Source of the DNA: an uncultured Mesorhizobium sp.
Lineage (GTDB): Bacteria > Pseudomonadota > Alphaproteobacteria > Rhizobiales > Rhizobiaceae
NCBI GenBank assembly: GCA_950071955.1
Contig: CATMOC010000177.1
Coordinates: forward strand, 1 to 7,337
Direction of reading: 5' to 3'
Length of the DNA: 7,337 nt
Numbering within the stretch: the first letter of the stretch is position 1; each line of letters begins with the position of its first letter. Positions 1 through 6,212 of this stretch are shown one piece after another. A program made the position numbers and the translations under genes. The notes beneath the pieces were generated by a model. It ran no database searches. It worked only from the letters and a program-made list of their open reading frames with translations, and was not told where the DNA came from.

Positions 1-1634
1 TCGCCGTCCGCGGCGCTCCCGCCCACCGTCGCGCCAGGCGCCTCGCTGTGTTCTTTCAGGAGCCGCGAGAAGCGCCGCTCCATCACCTCGCGCATCATGC
101 CGAAATCGTCGCCGGGGGTGATGTCGGTCGAGCGGATGTTGAACTTCCGGTACTGGTTCTTCACGAAACCTTCCGGACCCGCGACGATCATCGCACCGAC
201 CGCGTTCGTGCCCATGATGTGGGAATTGTCGTAGACTTCGACGCGCCGGGGCGGCCGCTGCAGGCCGAAGGCATCGACCAGTCCGGCCAGCAGCCGCGCC
301 TGGGAGGAGGTCTCGGCCATCCGGCGGCCCAGCGCCTCGCGGGCGTTCTGCAGCGCGTGGTCGACCAGCCCCTTCTTCTCGCCCCGCCGGGGAACCGAGA
401 TCGTGACCTTGCGGCCAGCCTTCGTGGCGAGCGCCTGCGTGAGCAGTTCCTGCTCCTCGACGACGTGCGACAGCAGGATCTGACGCGGGCACGGCTTGTC
501 GTCGTAGAACTGGGCGAGGAAGGCGCCGAGCACCTCGGCGGATTCCAGCGAGGGATCGGCCTTGGGGAAGTAGGCGCGGTTGCCCCAGTTCTGGCCGGTG
601 CGGAAGAAGAAGACCTCGATGCAGCTCTGTCCGCCTTCCTGGTGGATCGCGACGACGTCGGCCTCCTCGACCGACTGCGGATTGATGCCCTGATGGCTCT
701 GGACGTGGCTCAGCGCCGAGAGCCGGTCGCGGAACACCGCTGCGCGTTCGAAATCGAGCGCCTCGGATGCCTCCTGCATGGCGCCGGAGATTTCGGCCTT
801 CACCTTCTGGCTGCGGCCCGACAGGAAGTCCTTGGCCTCGTTGACGAGTTCGGCGTAGTCGGCCTCGCCGATCTCGCCGGTGCAGGGACCGGAGCAGCGC
901 TTGATCTGGTAGAGCAGGCAGGGCCGGGTGCGGCTCTCGTAGACCGAATCGGTGCAGCTCCTGAGCAGGAACGCCCGCTGCAGCGCGTTGATGGTGCGGC
1001 CGACCGCGCCGGCGGAGGCGAAGGGGCCGAAATACTCGCCCTTGCGCGAGCGCGCGCCGCGGTGCTTGAAGATGCCGGGGGCGGGATGATCGCCCGTCAT
1101 GAGGATGTAGGGAAACGACTTGTCGTCCCGAAGCAGGACGTTGAAGCGCGGCCGCAAGCGCTTGATCAGATTCGCTTCCAGCAGGAGCGCCTCGATCTCG
1201 GTGCGGGTGACGACGAACTCCATCGAGACCGTCTCTCGCACCATGCGTCCGATCCGGTTGGTGTGGAACCGGCCCTGCGCGTAGGTGGACACGCGCTTCT
1301 TCAGGCTGCGCGCCTTGCCGACGTAAAGGACGTCACCCGTCGCGTTCATCATGCGATAGACGCCGGGCGCGTTGGGCAGGCGCTTGACGAAATGCGCGAT
1401 GACGTCGGTTCCGCTCTTGCCCGCCGCATCGATCGAGGCCGAATCCCACTCGACCGCCGGCACCTCGGATGCCGCCGCCGTTGTCTCGAACGCCTCGGCT
1501 TCGTTCTCCTCGTCGCCTTCCGGATCGTCGTTGTCGGCACCCGGCAGGAAGCCGGCGATGTCGTCTCCATCGGTCTGGGGACGTTCCTTGCGGCCGGCGG
1601 GAAGCCGGCGATGCTCTGTCTTGGTCGGGCTCAT
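1..1634 (-). CDS. uvrC: UvrABC excinuclease subunit C, 3' end cut by window edge
   Basis: Nucleotide excision repair endonuclease that makes both incisions around a UvrB-bound lesion. The open frame gives 544 codons and then leaves the window. Seen in order: an acidic extension (residues 1-75); a GIY-YIG nuclease domain (GVY 91-93, YVG 104-106, then KARSLKKR); four cysteines at 227, 239, 247 and 251, with the spacing (x11, x7, x3) of the [4Fe-4S] ligands described in E. coli UvrC; a UVR helical motif for UvrB contact (about 277-310); and the start of the RNase H-like 5'-incision domain, with VYDNSH (Asp469, matching E. coli Asp399) and ITPGDD (505-510). The remaining catalytic residues and the C-terminal HhH domain lie outside the window. 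The start ATG at 1634 overlaps the stop of the upstream SDR gene as ATGA, so translation is probably coupled. The family is certain. The start is likely, although an internal start would remove the extension. Confidence 0.97.
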   Translation of the reverse strand, partial: MSPTKTEHRRLPAGRKERPQTDGDDIAGFLPGADNDDPEGDEENEAEAFETTAAASEVPAVEWDSASIDAAGKSGTDVIAHFVKRLPNAPGVYRMMNATGDVLYVGKARSLKKRVSTYAQGRFHTNRIGRMVRETVSMEFVVTRTEIEALLLEANLIKRLRPRFNVLLRDDKSFPYILMTGDHPAPGIFKHRGARSRKGEYFGPFASAGAVGRTINALQRAFLLRSCTDSVYESRTRPCLLYQIKRCSGPCTGEIGEADYAELVNEAKDFLSGRSQKVKAEISGAMQEASEALDFERAAVFRDRLSALSHVQSHQGINPQSVEEADVVAIHQEGGQSCIEVFFFRTGQNWGNRAYFPKADPSLESAEVLGAFLAQFYDDKPCPRQILLSHVVEEQELLTQALATKAGRKVTISVPRRGEKKGLVDHALQNAREALGRRMAETSSQARLLAGLVDAFGLQRPPRRVEVYDNSHIMGTNAVGAMIVAGPEGFVKNQYRKFNIRSTDITPGDDFGMMREVMERRFSRLLKEHSEAPGATVGGSAADG

Positions 1635-2392
1635 TCGCGCATGCCTGTCACATCGGGCGTCTGCCAGGCAAGATGCTGGCCACCGTCGAGAGCGATCATC
1701 TGTCCGGTGATCGACGGCGTTCCCCAGAGATATCGTATGGTGGCACCGAATTCCGTCAGCATTGGGCCACTTTTCAGGAGAAGTCCCTTCCTCTGCTCCT
1801 CGAAATCGGACTCCCCCTGGCGCTCGTTCCTCAACGTCGGGCCGGGTCCGATCGCATTGACGCGGATGCGGGGCGCGAAGGCCTGCGCCATGGTCTGCGT
1901 GGCGGTCCAGAGCGCCGATTTGGACAAGGTGTAGGAGAAGAATTGCGGTGTCAGCTTCCAGACGCGCTGATCGACGATGTTGACGACCAGTCCCGCGTCG
2001 CCGTCCGGCAGACGCTGCGCCATGTCGGATGAAAGCCGGACCGGGGCCTCCAGATGGACGGCGAAGTGACGGTCCCAGGTGCTCCAGTCCGGCGATTGCG
2101 CTTCGTCCTTCTCGAATGCCGACGCGTTGTTGACCAGAAGACGGACGGGCCCGAGAGCGGCTTCCGCAGCACGAATCACCCCGGCCACCTCGCTGCGGTT
2201 CGTGAGATCGGCGCGGACGATCGCCGCCCGTCCGCCACCATCTGCGATCGAAGCGAGAAGGGGCTCGGCTTCCGCGCAGGAGCGGTTGCAGTGGATCGCC
2301 ACCGCAAATCCGTTCGCGGCAAGGTCGGCCGCGATTGCCGCGCCGATGCGCTTTGCCGCGCCGGTGACCAGCGCAACCGCCTTTTCCGCCAT
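1631..2392 (-). CDS. SDR-family NADPH reductase, pteridine reductase/FolM-like
   Basis: Short-chain dehydrogenase of 253 residues, the usual SDR length. The N-terminal Rossmann motif is TGAAKRIG (10-17), which fits the TGxxxRxG form typical of pteridine reductases. Arg37 follows the second strand, suiting NADPH. NNAS is at 88-91. The catalytic positions read Asp141, Tyr154 and Lys158. The Asp stands where classical SDRs have Ser, and the Asp-x12-Tyr-x3-Lys spacing equals that of PTR1 (Asp181, Tyr194, Lys198). The C-terminal part has [11 protein letters not shown] and [13 protein letters not shown], typical of the SDR substrate loop and end. I chose the ATG at 2392 because TGAAKRIG then starts at residue 10 and GGTGGA lies just upstream; the frame is open to an ATG at 2524, but those 44 extra residues look non-conserved. 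First gene of a unit with uvrC. Reduction of a pterin or dihydrofolate is a family-based inference; another carbonyl substrate is possible. Confidence 0.9.
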   Translation of the reverse strand: MAEKAVALVTGAAKRIGAAIAADLAANGFAVAIHCNRSCAEAEPLLASIADGGGRAAIVRADLTNRSEVAGVIRAAEAALGPVRLLVNNASAFEKDEAQSPDWSTWDRHFAVHLEAPVRLSSDMAQRLPDGDAGLVVNIVDQRVWKLTPQFFSYTLSKSALWTATQTMAQAFAPRIRVNAIGPGPTLRNERQGESDFEEQRKGLLLKSGPMLTEFGATIRYLWGTPSITGQMIALDGGQHLAWQTPDVTGMRE

Positions 2393-2752
2393 GATTTCCA
2401 CCCGCTTCGTTAGTGTTCCATTCATATATGCGGCCAAATCGGGAAAGGAAGCGGTATACCCCCCGTGTTCGCGGCAGGCGATCATCAGAACAGCTTCTCG
2501 GTCGCGGGACCCGACTTCGAGCAAATACTTCGATTTTTCATAAACTTGTCAGTGTCAGGCGATCCCCGCTCATGCCGGTTCGGCTCGCCGCGAAGCGCCC
2601 CTGTTGCACGAATGACACGTCATCTTTCCGCCATTTCGCCGCCAGCCGATGACCCCTTTTGTCCTTCGGTTCAGCCGCATTTGTCACCGACATTCGGAAC
2701 ACGCCCGGCCCGAGACCATTCCTCCCAGCGGGTCGGGGCGCGTTTCAGAGTA

Positions 2753-2770
2753 GGAGACCAGAGCGTCTCC
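2753..2770 (+). promoter_or_regulatory. Small stem-loop in the leader of the outer-membrane protein gene
   Basis: A perfect 6-base-pair inverted repeat, GGAGAC and GTCTCC, with a 6-base loop. It ends 13 bases before the AAGGAG ribosome binding site. If transcription starts upstream, it would form in the mRNA leader, where it could protect the message from 5' decay or affect translation. Such hairpins are known in leaders of abundant outer-membrane protein mRNAs. Here it is an inference from the repeat and its position only, and a 6-bp stem can arise by chance in GC-rich DNA. Confidence 0.35.
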
Positions 2771-2783
2771 GCAAAGTACGGCT

Positions 2784-2789
2784 AAGGAG
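2784..2789 (+). promoter_or_regulatory. Strong ribosome binding site of the outer-membrane protein gene
   Basis: AAGGAG lies 8 bases before the ATG at 2798, followed by an AT-rich spacer (CTATAACA). It is the best Shine-Dalgarno match seen in the window. It fixes the start codon and suits a highly expressed envelope protein. Confidence 0.85.
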
Positions 2790-2797
2790 CTATAACA

Positions 2798-3463
2798 ATG
2801 TCAAACAAGATTCTCTCCGCCAGGAATGTTGCCGCCGCCTTCGGGTTCGCGGCATTCATGGGCGCCATGCCTGCCTTCGCGGCTGACGTCATCGGCGAAG
2901 AGCCGCCGGCACCGGCGCCGATCCAGTACGACCAGGTTCCCGTGGCCTCGTGGGCTGGCGGATATGCCGGTCTGCAGGGCGGCTACAACTTCAGCGGCGA
3001 AGACGAGGTTCCCGGCAACTCGATCGATACCGACGGGTTCAACGGCGGCGTCTTCGGCGGCTGGAACGGCCAGAGCGGCATGTTCGTCTACGGTCTCGAA
3101 GCCGACATCGGGTACGATGGCACCGACGGAACCAATGCTGGCATCACCACCGAGCACGGCATCAACGGTTCGCTGCGCGCCCGCATGGGCGTTGCGGCCA
3201 CCGACAACATCCTCGTCTACGGTACGGGTGGCGGCGCGGCCGCGAACGTCGAAGTGTCGGACGGCCTTACCTCCGACAAGAATACGATGCTCGGCTGGAC
3301 GGCTGGTGTCGGCGCCGACGTCAAGGTGACCGAGAAGGTCTTCGTACGCGGTGAATACCGCTACACCGACCTCGGCAAGGAAGACTTCGCTCTGACCGGC
3401 GGCGCTACGGAAGTGGACTCGACGTCCAACAACTTCCTGCTCGGCCTCGGCTTCAAGTTCTGA
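2798..3463 (+). CDS. Outer-membrane beta-barrel protein, Omp25/Omp31-like
   Basis: Secreted protein of 221 residues. A signal peptide has a basic start (MSNK...R), a hydrophobic core (about 11-24) and a likely signal peptidase I site after AFA (28|29). An acidic, Pro-rich linker follows (33-43), then WAGGYAGLQGGYNF (52-65), a common first strand in this family. Alternating strands end in FLLGLGFKF with a terminal Phe, the signature recognised by the BAM machinery. SLRARMGVAATDNILVYGTGG (125-145) and FVRGEYRYTDLG (182-193) are typical of the eight-stranded OMP_b-brl family found in Brucella Omp25/Omp31 and rhizobial homologues. The family's role is mainly structural and surface-exposed; a porin function is not shown here. 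It has a strong ribosome binding site and is followed by terminator-like hairpins, so it is probably monocistronic. Family assignment is secure; the exact orthologue is not. Confidence 0.93.
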   Translation: MSNKILSARNVAAAFGFAAFMGAMPAFAADVIGEEPPAPAPIQYDQVPVASWAGGYAGLQGGYNFSGEDEVPGNSIDTDGFNGGVFGGWNGQSGMFVYGLEADIGYDGTDGTNAGITTEHGINGSLRARMGVAATDNILVYGTGGGAAANVEVSDGLTSDKNTMLGWTAGVGADVKVTEKVFVRGEYRYTDLGKEDFALTGGATEVDSTSNNFLLGLGFKF

Positions 3464-3467
3464 GTCC

Positions 3468-3488
3468 AGCCGGTCAACACGACCGGCT
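3468..3488 (+). terminator. Stem-loop just after the outer-membrane protein gene
   Basis: A perfect 8-base-pair stem (AGCCGGTC and GACCGGCT) with the loop AACAC starts 4 bases after the stop codon at 3461-3463. No run of T follows (TGCCTATAAAAG), so it is not a classic intrinsic terminator. It may act with the larger hairpin downstream, or protect the 3' end of the message. Confidence 0.5.
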
Positions 3489-3503
3489 TGCCTATAAAAG
3501 CAT

Positions 3504-3537
3504 CGGAAGGCCGGACCTCACCAGGTCCGGCCTTCCG
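3504..3537. terminator. Large GC-rich hairpin, probable bidirectional terminator
   Basis: A perfect 15-base-pair stem (3504-3518 with 3523-3537) closes a 4-base loop, CACC. It lies between converging genes: the outer-membrane protein ends at 3463 on the plus strand and the GST-like gene ends at 3568 on the minus strand. Read on the minus strand, the stem is followed by GATGCTTTTATAGG with a short T run, the better intrinsic-terminator form. On the plus strand only GTGTCTCT follows. It is most likely a shared terminator. Confidence 0.8.
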
Positions 3538-3567
3538 TGTCTCTGGTCCGATATTCGGCGCCGGATA

Positions 3568-4164
3568 CTATTTCGGGAGGTATTCGAGCAGTTCGGGGAA
3601 GGTTTCGTCGAACCGCTTCATCCACCGCTTGAGCTTGGCCCTGCCACGCTGCCACTCCTCGCCGAAGCGAAGCGACAGATAACCGAGCACTGCCCGCAAC
3701 GCGATGTGGCCCGCGTTGATCTTCTTGCTCAGGCGCGGCGCATTTGCATTCAAATGATCGAGCGCGCGCGTAACTTTCGCCCACTGCTTGTCGAGCCACG
3801 GCTGGTGGATCTTTTCCTCCGGCCGGAAGCGCCGTTCGTAGACATGGGCCAGCAGGCAATCCGCGATCCCGTCGGCGAGCGCCTCCAGCCGTTCGGCTTC
3901 GGCGCGCTTCAGGGCGTTGCGCGGGAAGAGCAGGTTGCCCGACATGCGGTTCAGTTGCTGCGTGATGGCCCGGCTGTCGAAAATCGCCGCGCCGTCCTCC
4001 GTCATAAGCACCGGGATCTTGCCCAGTGGATTGGCATCCATCAGCATCGCCGGTTCCGCGTTCGTGTCGACCGCGACCGATTCGAACGGGATTTTCGCAT
4101 GGACTGCGGCCATGCGGACCTTGGCGCTGTAGGGCGATGCATTCGAAAAGAGGATGCGCGTCAT
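3568..4164 (-). CDS. Glutathione S-transferase-like protein, YibF-like
   Basis: Cytosolic protein of 198 residues, the normal GST length. The N-terminal thioredoxin-fold domain shows SNASPYSAKVR (7-17) with Ser10 as the likely thiol-activating residue. NPLGKIPVL (45-53) carries the conserved cis-Pro (Pro51), and EDGAAIFDS (56-64) carries the Asp-Ser pair that binds the gamma-glutamyl group. An all-helical C-terminal domain follows, with RLEALADGIADC (92-103) and GHIALRAVLGYLSLRF (152-167), close in pattern to E. coli YibF. Likely activity is glutathione conjugation or thiol reduction; the substrate is unknown. The ATG at 4164 is preferred because it puts the fold at the expected place; an upstream ATG at 4278 would add 38 unrelated residues and overlap the neighbouring gene. 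The ribosome binding site is weak (GGAT). It lies 55 bases after the secreted-protein gene on the same strand, so the two may be co-transcribed. Confidence 0.9.
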   Translation of the reverse strand: MTRILFSNASPYSAKVRMAAVHAKIPFESVAVDTNAEPAMLMDANPLGKIPVLMTEDGAAIFDSRAITQQLNRMSGNLLFPRNALKRAEAERLEALADGIADCLLAHVYERRFRPEEKIHQPWLDKQWAKVTRALDHLNANAPRLSKKINAGHIALRAVLGYLSLRFGEEWQRGRAKLKRWMKRFDETFPELLEYLPK

Positions 4165-4219
4165 GGGGATCCGCAGCGGTTGGAAATCGAGACTTGTGGG
4201 GCGAGGGAGGAAACGACGT

Positions 4220-4660
4220 CTACCGCGCCACGCGGCAGCGGCCGTCGTAGACGTTCCAGCGATCGAAACCGTCGACACATGCTTCCACGTTGGAGCCGAC
4301 GCCGGCGAAGCCCATTCCTTCCTCGATGAAGTACCAGGCGGTGCGGTTCAAACCGTCAGACAGAAGGACCGTCGCTTCGCAGTAGGTGCGCGGGACCGGC
4401 CATTTCTCGGACGAATCGAGATAGCGCTGCAGCTGCACGTTGCGGAAATCGACGATCGCGACATCCGGAAGGTTCGGGACGTGCTGAACCTGATATCGGA
4501 ATTTGTCCGAAACGCGCTTAAGCACCCATCCCTCGCTGCATATGCTGCCGTCCACGTAATAGCCGCTGGAAAGGTCGGCGCCGTTTGCCGGCTGGGAGAT
4601 GGACAACGACCCGCCGGCTGCGAGCGCTGCCGATGTTGCCAATGCCGCGAGACGCTTCAT
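4220..4660 (-). CDS. Small secreted protein with four cysteines, function unknown
   Basis: I cannot assign a function. The product is 146 residues. A clear signal peptide (MKRL, then an Ala-rich core) has a likely cleavage site after NGA (28|29), so the mature protein of about 118 residues should be periplasmic or secreted. The mature part has four cysteines (41, 94, 128, 142), an even number that suggests two disulfides. It is rich in aromatic residues and has a distinctive end with GMGFAGVGSNVEAC (115-128) and FDRWNVYDGRCRV (132-144). I believe similar hypothetical proteins occur in other Rhizobiales, from memory. The ATG at 4660 is chosen because the signal peptide begins there, with AGGT about 6-9 bases upstream; an ATG at 4732 would place 24 odd residues before the signal. 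It lies upstream of the GST-like gene and diverges from the NTF2-like gene. Confidence 0.85.
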   Translation of the reverse strand: MKRLAALATSAALAAGGSLSISQPANGADLSSGYYVDGSICSEGWVLKRVSDKFRYQVQHVPNLPDVAIVDFRNVQLQRYLDSSEKWPVPRTYCEATVLLSDGLNRTAWYFIEEGMGFAGVGSNVEACVDGFDRWNVYDGRCRVAR

Positions 4661-4742
4661 GTGGACCTGCCGGATTCTGGGTACAAATTGTGTTTCGAGG
4701 GGCACTCTGCGGGCGGGACGGCAAACGGTCAAGACAGTTCGT

Positions 4743-4770
4743 TTGCCTTCCCGTTCCCGAAGGATAGAGT
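4743..4770 (+). promoter_or_regulatory. Possible sigma-70-type promoter of the NTF2-like gene
   Basis: TTGCCT (4743-4748) and TAGAGT (4765-4770) are separated by 16 bases, each matching 4 of 6 consensus bases. The start of transcription would fall near 4777, about 20 bases before the ATG. The match is modest and was found by eye in the 137-base divergent gap 4661-4797, so it is only a candidate. Confidence 0.3.
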
Positions 4771-4797
4771 GAGCGACGCGGGCAGGGGGAACGGCCG

Positions 4798-5223
4798 ATG
4801 CAAGAGGATGTCAGGGGCGTCGTCGAACGCCTGTTCAGGGCAGCCGAAGCGGCCGACATTCGCGCGGCGCTCGCGTGTTTTGCCGAGAACGGCGTGCTGA
4901 TCGATCCGCACTATCCCAATCCCGAGATGCGCGGCCGGGCCGAGATCGAGAAGGGTCTGGTCTGGGGACTTTCGGTCATGAAACAGTTCGGCTTCCGGAT
5001 CGCGCGGGTCTTCGAAGGCGCGGATGGCCGCAGCGCGGCATTCGAGGTCGACACGAATCACGTGCTGAAAGGCGGCCAGAAGCTCTCCTTCCCGCAGGTC
5101 TTCGTCGTCGACGTGAAGGACGGGCTGATCGTCAGTATGCGGGCCTACGAGCCCTACGGCCCGAACGGCATCGGCGGCTTCTTCCTCGGCCTGGAACGGC
5201 TGAAGCGGAGGGTCTTCCGTTAG
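4798..5223 (+). CDS. NTF2/SnoaL-like protein
   Basis: A 141-residue cytosolic protein with no signal peptide or membrane segment. The pattern is that of the NTF2-like cone fold: an N-terminal helix (VRGVVERLFRAAEAADIRAA, 5-24), then CFAENGVLIDPHYPNPEMRGRAEI (27-50), in which the Asp36 and MRG positions are typical of SnoaL-like proteins. Strands with SAAFEVDTNHVLKGG (79-93), FPQVFVVDVKDGLIVSMRAY (98-117) and YEPYGPNGIGG (117-127) follow. The family includes isomerases, dehydratases and many ligand-binding proteins of unknown role, and the sequence does not decide which. The start is supported by AGGGGG 8 bases upstream. The gene ends tail to tail with rlmJ, with a 9-base gap and no obvious terminator, so the messages may overlap at their 3' ends. 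Confidence 0.85.
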   Translation: MQEDVRGVVERLFRAAEAADIRAALACFAENGVLIDPHYPNPEMRGRAEIEKGLVWGLSVMKQFGFRIARVFEGADGRSAAFEVDTNHVLKGGQKLSFPQVFVVDVKDGLIVSMRAYEPYGPNGIGGFFLGLERLKRRVFR

Positions 5224-5232
5224 TCGGCCTTC

Positions 5233-6102
5233 TCAGCCGTCGTTCGAAGGCACGGCCTCGCCCGCGATCTCTTCGACGTGCCAACTGCCGGAACCCCGTT
5301 CGCCGAGGCATCTGGCCAGCGCGGGCATGACGGTGCGCATCTCGTCGGCCAGCGGGAAGGGCGGATTGACGACCAGCATCCCGCAGCCGTCAAGTGTCGG
5401 TTCCGATGAAGGGCTTCGAATGAGGATCGAAAAATCGGTGATTCTTGGAATACCCGCCTCGCGCAGCGCATCGTGGAAGCCTTTGACCGCACCGATCTCC
5501 TTGATCGGATACCAGACCGCATAGATACCTCCCGGCCAGCGCCGGTGCGCCTTGCGGAGCCGCTCGACGATGCGGTCGAACTCGCCGGGTTCCTCGAAGG
5601 GCGGATCGATCAGCACGAGACCGCGCTTCTCCTTCGGCGGAAGCTGTGCTCCGAGCGCCAGCCAGCCATCCAGTTCGATGACCCGGACCTGGAAATCGCC
5701 GGCGAACCGCGCCTTCAGGAGCGAGGCATCCGCCGGATGGAGTTCGACGGCGGTCAGGCGGTCGCGCGAACGAAGCAGTTGGCGCACGAGTGTCGGCGAA
5801 CCGGGATAGAGGCGGAGGCTGTCATCCGGATTGAGGACGCGCACGGCATCGAGGTAGGGTGCGAGCAGCTTTCGGGCTTCTTTGGGAAGCTCCGCGTCCA
5901 TCAGGCGACCAACACCGCCTCGCCATTCGCCGGTCTTCTGTGCCTCCTCGGAGGAAAGGTCGTAGAGCCCCGTACCCGCATGGGTGTCGATCACCCGGAA
6001 CGGCTTGTCCTTGCGCTTCAGGTACTCAATGATGCGCGCCAGCACGGCGTGCTTGACGACATCGGCGAAGTTTCCGGCGTGGTAGGCGTGGCGGTAGTTC
6101 AT
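5233..6102 (-). CDS. rlmJ: 23S rRNA (adenine(2030)-N6)-methyltransferase RlmJ
   Basis: S-adenosylmethionine-dependent enzyme that methylates A2030 of 23S rRNA. The 289 residues compare with 280 in E. coli RlmJ (YhiR). The start MNYRHAYHAGNFADVVKH is the family hallmark. The SAM-binding motif I region is IDTHAGTGLYDL (38-49); RLYPGSP (97-103) and AVELHP (118-123) follow. The catalytic motif is IDPPFE (165-170), with Asp166 at the place of the E. coli DPPY Asp. GIYAVWYPIK and GMLVVNPPF complete the pattern. The ATG at 6102 gives exactly the conserved N terminus; its ribosome binding site is weak. It stands alone on the minus strand, diverging from the molybdoenzyme gene across a 110-base gap. 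Confidence 0.96.
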   Translation of the reverse strand: MNYRHAYHAGNFADVVKHAVLARIIEYLKRKDKPFRVIDTHAGTGLYDLSSEEAQKTGEWRGGVGRLMDAELPKEARKLLAPYLDAVRVLNPDDSLRLYPGSPTLVRQLLRSRDRLTAVELHPADASLLKARFAGDFQVRVIELDGWLALGAQLPPKEKRGLVLIDPPFEEPGEFDRIVERLRKAHRRWPGGIYAVWYPIKEIGAVKGFHDALREAGIPRITDFSILIRSPSSEPTLDGCGMLVVNPPFPLADEMRTVMPALARCLGERGSGSWHVEEIAGEAVPSNDG

Positions 6103-6212
6103 GGCTCGGCTTCACGTTTGGCCGCAATGCATCACCACGCGCGATCGATCCGATCAAACGAATTCGTCCGCGCGGCCTGTAACGGGCATTCGAAAGCGGC
6201 TAATGTCGCAGT
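6103..6212. other. Divergent intergenic gap between rlmJ and the molybdoenzyme gene
   Basis: A gap of 110 bases between diverging genes, which should hold both promoters. I see a 10-base palindrome, ACGAATTCGT (6157-6166), preceded by a cluster of GATC sites (about 6142-6155). No convincing -35/-10 pair was found by eye on either strand. Confidence 0.4.

Larger units (their letters stand above)
2393..2797. other. Divergent intergenic region between the SDR and outer-membrane protein genes
   Basis: A 405-base region between diverging genes, so it should hold both promoters. I see no supported gene in it; short open frames on the plus strand lack a ribosome binding site and any recognisable protein. 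On the minus strand a -10-like TATATG (2428-2423) would give a leader of about 25 bases to the SDR start, but its -35 region is poor. An AT-rich patch lies at 2521-2546. A tandem TGTCAG pair (2547-2558) and an inverted repeat ATGAC-AC-GTCAT (2612-2623) are possible regulator sites, with no assigned factor. No good sigma-70 promoter could be fixed by eye for the rightward gene. Confidence 0.6.

Noticed and set aside
48..1934. A 628-codon open frame on the plus strand
   Set aside because: It lies antisense to uvrC and the end of the SDR gene, both with clear conserved motifs. Its translation is rich in Arg, Ala, Leu, Gly and Asp without a recognisable fold. Long antisense frames like this are expected from high-GC codon bias.
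2393..2524. An extended start for the SDR gene at 2524 or 2425
   Set aside because: The extra residues fall outside the SDR fold and neither start has a good ribosome binding site; the ATG at 2392 has GGTGGA and the normal family length.
2465..2785. Short plus-strand open frames in the 2393-2797 gap
   Set aside because: They have no ribosome binding site, signal or recognisable sequence, and they run into the leader of the outer-membrane protein gene.
4165..4278. An extended start for the GST-like gene
   Set aside because: It would overlap the end of the secreted-protein gene and add 38 low-complexity residues before the conserved beta-strand start MTRILFSNAS.
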